Part shown: piece after piece, positions 1 through 7,300 of the stretch
How positions within the stretch are numbered: position 1 is the stretch's first letter
Layout: every line of letters begins with the position of its first letter
From: Deltaproteobacteria bacterium
Lineage (GTDB): Bacteria; Myxococcota; Polyangia; Haliangiales; Haliangiaceae
Direction: 5' to 3'
DNA length: 26,023 bases
Assembly (NCBI GenBank): GCA_018262455.1
Contig: JAGSPR010000037.1
Span: 1 to 26,023, forward strand
Notes under the pieces: generated by a model
What the model was told of the DNA's origin: nothing
Databases searched by the model: none
What the model saw: only the letters and a program-made list of their open reading frames with translations
Position numbers and translations under genes: made by a program

Positions 1-714
1 ACCGACGGGAAAGCGCGCGAGGTGCCTGGCTCCTTGGGCGCGGTCGTCGACCGCAGCATCGTCGCGGTCGCTGCCTCCCTGCCTCGCGCCGATCGTGACG
101 GCGACGGCATCCTCGACAAGAACGATGCGTGCCCCGATCGCAGCGGCAAGGTCAGCAGCGATCCGTTGCACAACGGCTGCCCCAGGTCGGTGGAGACGGT
201 GGTCGTGCTGCCCGACGAGAATGGCCACGTCGGCGGCATCGAGGTGAACGATGGCAAGACCGTGATCGTGCTCGACAAGGCCTACGCTACATCCGAGATC
301 GGCGTCGACGGCGTCACCCACCTGACCGCGACGCCGGCCGCGGAAGTGGCCGAGACGTTCGCGGGGGCGCTCGCGGCACGACCTCCGGGCGCCCGGATGG
401 TGATCTACTTCAACAACATGGCCGAGCCCAAGGAAGACCTGAGTGGTCCGATCGCCAACCTGGTCGCCGAGACCAAGGATCGTGCGAGCTATGCGATCGA
501 GGTCGTCGGCCACACGGACAACCTCGGCGCGGCGGCGACCAATCAGCAGCTCGGCCTCGCACGGGCGCAGCTGATCGTGGATCGCTTGATCGCGGCCGGC
601 GTACCCGCGGCTCGCGTCCGAGCGGTCTCGAAAGGCTCCTCCGAGCCGGTGATCCGGACCAAGGGCAAGACCCCCGAGCCGCTCAACCGTCGCGTCGAAG
701 TCTTCGTGCGATGA
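1..714 (+). CDS. OmpA-family protein with TSP3 calcium loop, 5' partial
   Basis: The reading frame is open from the first base of the window, and the first possible start (GTG at 22) is not followed by a signal peptide, so the gene almost certainly begins upstream. Counting from the window edge, codons 31-45 form a thrombospondin type 3-like acidic loop (DRDGDGILDKNDACP), with a second Cys-Pro at about codon 60. The last ~110 residues are an OmpA C-terminal domain: GHTDNLG near codon 170, then the N..L...RA pattern and a terminal NRRVEVFVR. This fold usually binds peptidoglycan and tethers outer-membrane or periplasmic proteins to the wall. The cyclase gene starts 18 bases downstream on the same strand, so co-transcription is likely and this protein may present an envelope cue to the CHASE2 sensor; that link is inference. 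The missing N-terminus could hold a barrel or another domain. Confidence 0.85.
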   Translation, partial: TDGKAREVPGSLGAVVDRSIVAVAASLPRADRDGDGILDKNDACPDRSGKVSSDPLHNGCPRSVETVVVLPDENGHVGGIEVNDGKTVIVLDKAYATSEIGVDGVTHLTATPAAEVAETFAGALAARPPGARMVIYFNNMAEPKEDLSGPIANLVAETKDRASYAIEVVGHTDNLGAAATNQQLGLARAQLIVDRLIAAGVPAARVRAVSKGSSEPVIRTKGKTPEPLNRRVEVFVR

Positions 715-732
715 ACTCAGAGTAGACAGGCA

Positions 733-3201
733 ATGAACAAGCCCAAGGTCTGGCTGATCCAGCTGCCACTCATCCTCCTGTGGACGCTGGCATTCCTCGT
801 CGCCCAGTGCGGCGACGACGGGCTGCTGAGCTCGGACACGCTGCGCACGGGCGTCTATCCGGCGCTGCGCCGCATGGAAGGCGTCTCGACCGACTGGAAG
901 TTCCGACTCCGCGGGGAGCGGCCGCCACAGCAGAAGATCGTGATCGTCGAGATCGACGACCGCGCGATCGAGATGGTCGGCCGCTGGCCCTGGCACCGCG
1001 ACGCGGTCGCGGTGCTGGTGCAGCAGGTGATGGACGCAGGCGCGAAGGTGGTCGGCCTCGATATCGTGTTTCCCGAGCCCGACACCCGCGTGCCCGAAGG
1101 CGTCGCCGAGCTGTTACGTGCGAACTCGCTGGGAGACCAGATTCCTCAGTTCGAGACCGACCTCCTCCTGCAGCGCATCATCGATGTCCATCGCGATCGG
1201 CTGGTGCTCGGCTGGATGGCCGATCGTTGGTGCAGGCCGGCCTATCCAGACGCTGCGCCGTGCCCGGTCACTGACAAGAAGGAGCTCGAGCGGCTGCCGG
1301 AGCAGTTCGACAAGTTTGCGTACGCCCACTTCCTGAACAGCGCCAGGTTCGACGCGGCGAGCACGATGCTCACCTCGACGCCCGAGATCCTCGGCAACCT
1401 TCCCGGCTACACCGCGTCGGCGAAGCACGCGGGTTATCTCGTCAACGCGTGGGAAGACACCGACAACATCGTGCGACGCGCGCAGGTGGCGCTGTTCGTC
1501 GGCGGCAAGCCCTATCCGTCGCTGCCGCTCGAGATGGCGCGTGTCGGCCTCGAGGACAACTTCTCGCTCACGCTCGACGACGACGGCCACATCGAGAGCG
1601 TCGAGCTCGAGCGGTCGGGCTTGCGCATTCCGGTATCGCCGGCGGGGACGCTGTCGATCAACTTCCGCGGGCCCGGGTATCACTTCCCCTACGTCGGGGC
1701 GACCGAGCTGCTCACCGAAGACGACGTGATCCAGTTTCAGAACGATGGCAAGATCGACAAGAAGTCGCGCAAGGAGCTGTTCGACGGGGCCTACGTGTTC
1801 ATCGGCGTCACCGCGATCGGCGCGCGCGATCTCAGGAACTTCCCGTTCGGCAGCAACATTCCCGGCACCGAGGGACTGGCGACCATCCTGGACAACGTGG
1901 TGTCCGGAGACGTGATGCGCCACGAGCTCGGCTTGTTCGGCTGGGGCGCGATCCTGTTCCTCATGACCGTCGGCGCGTTCGGGTTCGGGATGGCGCTCGT
2001 GCGGCTCGACGCGCTGATCTCGCTGGTGGTCTCGGTGCTGGTCGTCGGCGTGCTGGCCGTCATCGACGTCGGCTACTTCTTCAGCCATCGGGATGTCGAT
2101 CTGAACACCGTGTTCCTGTTCGCCGAGCTCGGGACCCTGTTCGTCGCCACGGTCGCGACCAAGTACGTGCTCGAAGAGCGGTCGAAGAAGTTCATCCGCT
2201 CGACGTTCTCCAAGTACCTCGCGCCGGCCGTCGTCGACGACATGCTCAAGGATCCGAGCAAGCTCCGGCTCGGCGGTGAGACCCGACGGCTGACGATCAT
2301 GATGTCCGATCTGCGTGGCTTCAGCGCGATGTCGGAGCGGCTGAAGCCCGAGCAGGTGCTCGGCATGCTCAATCACTATCTCGGCGTGATGGCCGACATC
2401 ATCTTCGAACACAACGGCACCATCGACGAGTTCATCGGCGACGCGATCCTGGTGATCTTCGGCGCGCCGACGCAGCACGCCGATGACGCGCGTCGCGCGG
2501 TGGCGTGCGGCGTGGCGATGCAGCGCGCGATGAAGGACATCAACGCGCACCACGCGAGTCTCGGACTTCCGCCGCTCGACATGGGCATCGGGCTCAACAC
2601 CGGCGACGTCATCGTGGGCAACATCGGCTCGCAGAAGCACATCAAGTACGGGGTGGTCGGCAGCCACGTGAACTTGACCGGCCGCATCGAGTCCAACACC
2701 GTCGGCGGCCAGTTGTTGATCTCCGGGGCGACGCTGGAGGCGGCGGGGCCCGACATCTCGCACGGCGCGCCGCAGATGATCTCGGCCAAGGGGTTCGCGG
2801 ATCCGATCGCGACCTACGACATCAAGGGCATCGGCGGCAAGTACAATCTGTTTCTCGAGGAGGTCGATCTCGGCCTGGAGGCACCTGTCCAGGCGATCGA
2901 CGTCAGCTACTCCGTGCTCAAGGGCAAGAACGACGAGGGGCCGGAGCAGGCTGGCAAGCTGTGCGGGTTGTCCGTGATCGGTGCCGAGATCGAAGGCGTG
3001 ACGCCGCTCGAGCCGCTGACCAACCTCCGCATTCGCGTCCAGGGCGTGGGCGACAAGCTCGACGGAGATCTCTACGCAAAGGTGCTCGAAGGCGGCGGGC
3101 GCTTCACCGTGCGCTTCACCGCGGCGCCGCCCAAGCTGGCGGCATTCGTCGCCGAGGTCTTGCCGCCGCCGCTCAACGGTCCGGTCACGCGCGACGCGTG
3201 A
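733..3201 (+). CDS. CHASE2-domain class III nucleotide cyclase, membrane sensor
   Basis: The 822-residue protein has an N-terminal membrane segment (about 7-25), a periplasmic CHASE2 sensor region (about 45-397), three closely spaced membrane helices (398-423, 427-450, 457-480) and a cytoplasmic class III cyclase domain (about 515-700). Both metal-binding aspartates are visible: D526 in MSDLRGF and D570 in FIGDAIL. The transition-state pair Asn/Arg is present in HVNLTGRIES. The purine-specifying positions are not those of adenylate cyclases: Glu566 replaces the usual Lys, and Gly occupies the usual Asp position, so whether cAMP or cGMP is made is open. Residues ~715-822 form an extra C-terminal domain. 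It resembles a degenerate PilZ fold (CGLSVIGAEI, then FTVRFTAAPP) but lacks an RxxxR motif. The ATG has only a weak AGG upstream. The stop overlaps the convergent hydrolase gene. Confidence 0.9.
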   Translation: MNKPKVWLIQLPLILLWTLAFLVAQCGDDGLLSSDTLRTGVYPALRRMEGVSTDWKFRLRGERPPQQKIVIVEIDDRAIEMVGRWPWHRDAVAVLVQQVMDAGAKVVGLDIVFPEPDTRVPEGVAELLRANSLGDQIPQFETDLLLQRIIDVHRDRLVLGWMADRWCRPAYPDAAPCPVTDKKELERLPEQFDKFAYAHFLNSARFDAASTMLTSTPEILGNLPGYTASAKHAGYLVNAWEDTDNIVRRAQVALFVGGKPYPSLPLEMARVGLEDNFSLTLDDDGHIESVELERSGLRIPVSPAGTLSINFRGPGYHFPYVGATELLTEDDVIQFQNDGKIDKKSRKELFDGAYVFIGVTAIGARDLRNFPFGSNIPGTEGLATILDNVVSGDVMRHELGLFGWGAILFLMTVGAFGFGMALVRLDALISLVVSVLVVGVLAVIDVGYFFSHRDVDLNTVFLFAELGTLFVATVATKYVLEERSKKFIRSTFSKYLAPAVVDDMLKDPSKLRLGGETRRLTIMMSDLRGFSAMSERLKPEQVLGMLNHYLGVMADIIFEHNGTIDEFIGDAILVIFGAPTQHADDARRAVACGVAMQRAMKDINAHHASLGLPPLDMGIGLNTGDVIVGNIGSQKHIKYGVVGSHVNLTGRIESNTVGGQLLISGATLEAAGPDISHGAPQMISAKGFADPIATYDIKGIGGKYNLFLEEVDLGLEAPVQAIDVSYSVLKGKNDEGPEQAGKLCGLSVIGAEIEGVTPLEPLTNLRIRVQGVGDKLDGDLYAKVLEGGGRFTVRFTAAPPKLAAFVAEVLPPPLNGPVTRDA

Positions 3202-4060
3202 ACTTGCGAACGGTCGCGTCCCACAACCAGCTCTCCCCCTCGACCGCGATCGCGAGATTGCTCAGCCCGACCCCATGGCGGCGATGCGCGTCCTCGATCT
3301 GGGTATCGCTGAACATCGGTCCGTGGTGCGATGCGAGCATCAAGGTCTCTGGATGCCGGCGGGCCACGTCCGCCGCGGACTCGATCGATCCGTGCCCGAA
3401 CGCGTGTTCGGCAGCGTTGCAGTAGTTCGCATCGACGATCGCCAGGTGCGAGCCGGCGAGCACCGAGTCCTCGAGCTCCCGGGTCGCGGCAACTGGCTCG
3501 TGGTCGTTGAGGTACACCAGTGCCGGGCCACCCAGCAACGCGAGACGATACCCGATCGCGTCGAGGTACCGGCGGTTCGGCGCCATGCCGCTGTAATGGT
3601 GCAAGGCCACGGTCTGCAAGCTGGCGCCGGCGACCTCGACCGTGCTGTTCGCCACGAGCTCGACGAACGAGAGGCTGCCGAGCGTGCCGAGCGCGAGGAT
3701 CTCCAGCGGCACGTACGAAGGCGGCTGGTAGCCGTGACGGATCGCGTCCAACGCCTCCTTCGGTCCGAGCAGCGTCAACGCGAGGCCGTTCCCCTTGCGC
3801 CACATCCACTCGGCGTCCTTGAGGCCCTCCCAGTGATCGAGGTGCGCGTGGGTGATGTGGACGTGCACCCGCTTGATGGTGCTGAATCGGACGTCGGTAA
3901 ACAGCGCTTCTGCCAGCCGTGCCAACCCGCGACCGCCATCGAACACGAACAGGTCGCCTTGGGCCGCGATCGAGTAGCACGACGTCAACGTGCCAATCCG
4001 TGAGCCACCATAGCTGCGGCCGCCGCGGCTGCCCCAGACGTCGAACACCACCGAGTCCAT
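3185..4060 (-). CDS. Metallo-beta-lactamase-fold hydrolase, possible cyclic-nucleotide phosphodiesterase
   Basis: A 291-residue MBL-fold protein of the Lactamase_B_2/RNase Z-like type. It begins with the family's N-terminal beta-strand (VVFDVWGSRGG) and a LFVFDGG strand. The metal motif is THAHLDH (H71, H73, D75, H76). Further ligands are visible in LHHYSG, in YLNDHEP (bridging Asp) and in LASHHGPMFSD near the C-terminus, so the active site looks complete. Relatives hydrolyse phosphodiesters, including cyclic nucleotides and cyclic phosphates; the substrate here is not known. The tail-to-tail position with a nucleotide cyclase suggests that it may remove that enzyme's product (inference). There is no signal peptide. 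The start at 4060 was chosen because the fold begins at once; in-frame starts at 4072 and 4168 would add 4 or 36 residues of little domain character, and none of the three has a clear ribosome binding site. Confidence 0.85.
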   Translation of the reverse strand: MDSVVFDVWGSRGGRSYGGSRIGTLTSCYSIAAQGDLFVFDGGRGLARLAEALFTDVRFSTIKRVHVHITHAHLDHWEGLKDAEWMWRKGNGLALTLLGPKEALDAIRHGYQPPSYVPLEILALGTLGSLSFVELVANSTVEVAGASLQTVALHHYSGMAPNRRYLDAIGYRLALLGGPALVYLNDHEPVAATRELEDSVLAGSHLAIVDANYCNAAEHAFGHGSIESAADVARRHPETLMLASHHGPMFSDTQIEDAHRRHGVGLSNLAIAVEGESWLWDATVRKFTRRA

Positions 4061-4296
4061 TGTGGCGATCATGCATTCGGGCCGGCGCGACGGCAAGATT
4101 CGGCCCCGGTCCATGGTCGATACGATGGCCACCCTCGCAACGTCGTGCTTGCGTACCCCGCCGAGCACCGGCCCCGACGCACAGCAATGGTGCGGTCACG
4201 TGATCGCTTGTCTGACATCACCCCGACTCTCAACACGCGTTGCTCGACGCGCTGCTGCGCGGTGACACAGAACCCGCTCAGAGGAACTTTCATTCT

Positions 4297-4335
4297 CTCG
4301 TGGGCCATGCAACAAAGTCATGAGCGTTCTTTTTT
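4297..4335 (+). promoter_or_regulatory. Leader hairpin plus T-tract, possible attenuator
   Basis: CTCGTG (4297-4302) can pair with CATGAG (4319-4324), with one G-U pair and a 16-base loop. A run of six T residues follows at 4330-4335. This resembles an intrinsic terminator, yet no plus-strand gene ends nearby, so it would act as an attenuator in the leader of the repeat lipoprotein. The stem is short and weak, and the T-tract may simply be part of an AT-rich promoter. Confidence 0.25.
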
Positions 4336-4381
4336 GATCACGACTGTGACCTTGGCGTTTGGCCGAACGGCCTGAGTACCA

Positions 4382-4387
4382 AGGAGG
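4382..4387 (+). promoter_or_regulatory. Strong Shine-Dalgarno site for the repeat lipoprotein
   Basis: AGGAGG lies nine bases before the ATG at 4397. It is the best ribosome binding site in the window and fixes the start of the 1280-residue lipoprotein. Confidence 0.85.
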
Positions 4388-4396
4388 GGAAACGAA

Positions 4397-7300
4397 ATGT
4401 CGAAACAGCTGGCGCTGCTGGTGTCGTTCTGCGTGGCCGTTCTGGGCTGCGGCGAGAGCGTGATCTCCGGGCTCACCCTCATCACGAACAGCCCCGAGCC
4501 CGCAGGCGCGAACTGCCCGAACGGGGGAACTCGGTTCGACACCGGTCCCGATACCAACGGTGACGGGACCCTCGATGCCGAGGAGATCCTCTCCACCACG
4601 TACTCGTGCAGCGGAGCCAATGGAACCGGCGCGCAGTCGCTCGTGACCACCACCCCGGAACCCGCCGGTGCCAACTGTGTCTTCGGCGGCCAACGTGTTG
4701 ATTACGGCGTCGACGACGACAGCAACGGCACGCTCGCGCCGACCGAGATCGACGGCACGACGTACGTCTGCAATGGCGTCGACGGTGGGCAATCGACGCT
4801 GGTCGTCACGACCGCCGAGCCGGCGGGCGCCAACTGCGCCGCCGGGGGCACGCGCATCGACCATGGCCGGGACGACAACAGCGACGGCGTGCTCGCAACC
4901 TCCGAGATCGATGGCACGACCTTCGTGTGCAACGGCACCAACGGCCTCCAGAACCTGGTGACCACCACGCCGGTGGGCAACGGGTCCAGCTGCGGCGCGG
5001 GCGGCTCTCAGGTGGATTTTGGCATCGACGACAACAGCGACGGCGTGCTCGACGCCGCCGAGATCGACGGCACCTTCTTCGTGTGCAACGGCCACCAGGC
5101 CCTGGTCACCATCGTTCCGGAGGCCGCCGGCATCAACTGTGCCAGCGCGGGATCCCGGATCGACGTCGGCCTCGACGACGACGCCGACGGCATCCTCGAT
5201 CCCGCAGAGGTCGACGGCACGAGCTTCGTCTGCAACGGCGTCAATGGCGTCAACGGTCATGACACGCTGGTCCGGACGACCGTGGAACCGGCCGGCGTCA
5301 ACTGCGCTGCCGGCGGTACCCGGGTCGATCAGGGTCTCGACGACAACGCCGACGGCGCCCTCGGGGCCAGCGAGATCGACAGCACCTCGTTCGTCTGCAA
5401 CGGCACGAACGGCCTGCAGTCGCTGGTCACGGCCAGCGGGGAGGCGCCGGGCGCCAACTGCATCGCCGGTGGCACGCGGATCGATGCGGGTACCGACACC
5501 GATGCGAGCGGCGTGCTCGACGCGTCCGAGATCACGAGCACGAGCTTTGCCTGCGACGGGCTGAAGACGCTCGTCTCCAGCACGCCGGAAGCTGCCGGAG
5601 CCAACTGCGCCGCCGGCGGAATCCGGCTGGACATGGGCCTCGACCTCAACAACGACAATGCGTTGCAGGCCGGCGAGGTCTCGACCGTCGGCTTCGTCTG
5701 CACGGGCGCCAGCGGCGTCACCGCCCTGGTCAACCAGACCACGGAAGACCCCGGGGCCAACTGCGCCAACGGCGGCATCCGGGTCGACTCCGGGCTGGAT
5801 CTCAACATCAACGGCGTCCTCAACGTCACCGAGATCGCGAGCACGAGCTTTGTCTGCAACGGCACGAACGGCTCCAACGGGACGAACGGAACCAACGGCC
5901 TCAAGAGCCTGGTGGTCGTGGTGCCGGAGCCCGCCGGCGCGAACTGCGCGGGCGGCGGCGCGAGCGTCAAGGCGGGTCTCGACGCCAACGACAACGACAT
6001 CCTCGACGTCGCCGAAGCGGGCATCCCGAGCTTCGTCTGCAACGGCGTCAACGGCACCAACGGTCGCCAGTCGCTGGTCAAGACCACCGCGGAAGCGCCC
6101 GGCGCCAACTGCGCTGCCGGCGGTACCAAGATCGATCAAGGCCTCGACGACAACGCCAACAACGCCCTCGAGGCTGGAGAGATCGACAGCACGGCCTTCG
6201 TCTGCAACGGCACGAACGGCACGAACGGCCAGACGTCCCTGGTCACGACCACGGCGGAGCCCGCGGGCGCCAACTGCATCGCCGGCGGGTCTCGCATCCG
6301 CGGCGGTCTCGACACCAACGCGAACAACGTGCTCGACGTGGCGGAGGTCACCAGCACCAGCTTCGCGTGCAGCGGGCTGAAGTCCCTCGTCGCCAGCGCG
6401 CCCGAAGCGGCCGGCGCCAACTGTGCCGGCGGTGGGGTCAAGCTCTCGATGGGCCTCGACCTCAACAACGACAATGCGCTGCAAGCCGGCGAGGTGACCA
6501 CGATCGGCTTTGCCTGCAATGGCGCCAACGGGACCTCCGGGACCAACGGCCTGGTCGCCTTGATCAACCAGGCCAACGAGGCCCCTGGCGCGAACTGCGC
6601 CAACGGCGGCACCCTCGTCACGTCCGGCCTCGACGCCAACCTCAACAACGTGCTGGACGCAGGCGAGGTCGCGAACACGAGCTTCATCTGCAACGGCGCC
6701 AACGGCTCCAACAACACCTCGTTCGGCCTGTTTGGCATCGACAGCAGCAGCAATGGCGCGCCGGGGAACCTCTACTCCATCAACGCGACCACCGGCGTCG
6801 CGACGGTCATCGCGCCGCTCGCCGAATCGTTCGGTGCGATCGACTTCGACGCCGCCGGCGTGCTCTATGGCGTCTCTCGGAGCAACGGGAATCTCAAGAT
6901 CATCGACACCACGACGGGTGGCCTGACCACCGTGGGTGCCACCGGATCCGACAGGTACTCGGATCTCTCGTTCGACAGCACGACTGGAACCATGTTCGGG
7001 GCCGAGAGGAACCTGGGGCTTCGAACGATCAACCTATCGACCGGAGCTTCGACTGGCATCGCAGGAGGATCCCTGTGCGCGACCGCGCTCGCCGCCAGGG
7101 AGGACGGCACGCTGTTCGAGTACATCGGTTGTTCCGGTCAGGTTGGCTCGGTGAACAAGACGACGGGCGCGTTCACGTTCATCCGAAACACGAATCGTCT
7201 GTTTCAAGCGATGACCTTCGTCAACGGCACGCTGTTCGCCGTCGCCGGCCGAGAGAACTGCACGAACGGCGGCTGTCCCAAGAGCCTCGTGACCTACGAT

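Larger units (their letters stand above)
4061..4396. other. Divergent intergenic leader, relatively AT-rich
   Basis: This 336-base stretch separates two outward-reading genes and must hold both promoters. Bases 4270-4360 are clearly richer in A+T than the surrounding coding DNA. Visible elements are a GGAACTTT box (4283-4290) that resembles the -35 of envelope-stress ECF sigma factors but has no convincing -10 at the right distance, a weak hairpin followed by six T residues (4297-4335), a short GGCCG/CGGCC inverted repeat near 4360-4372, and a strong ribosome binding site at the right edge. No convincing sigma-70 promoter and no convincing small gene were seen. Confidence 0.5.

Noticed and set aside
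1114..2763. 549-residue minus-strand frame opposite the cyclase
   Set aside because: Composition is His/Asp/Arg-rich with no recognisable domain. The plus strand carries an intact CHASE2 cyclase.
4283..4290. GGAACTTT as an ECF sigma factor promoter
   Set aside because: No matching -10 element lies 15-18 bases downstream; kept only as a remark on the intergenic region.
4196..6484. 762-residue open frame on the minus strand opposite the repeat lipoprotein
   Set aside because: It is a shadow of the repeated plus-strand code: periodic low-complexity sequence, no signal or domain. The plus frame has a strong ribosome binding site, lipobox and conserved Cys pairs.
4472..6712. Regular repeats considered as a CRISPR array
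   Set aside because: The units are ~150 bases, degenerate and fully in frame, with no identical short repeats separated by unique spacers and no cas genes.
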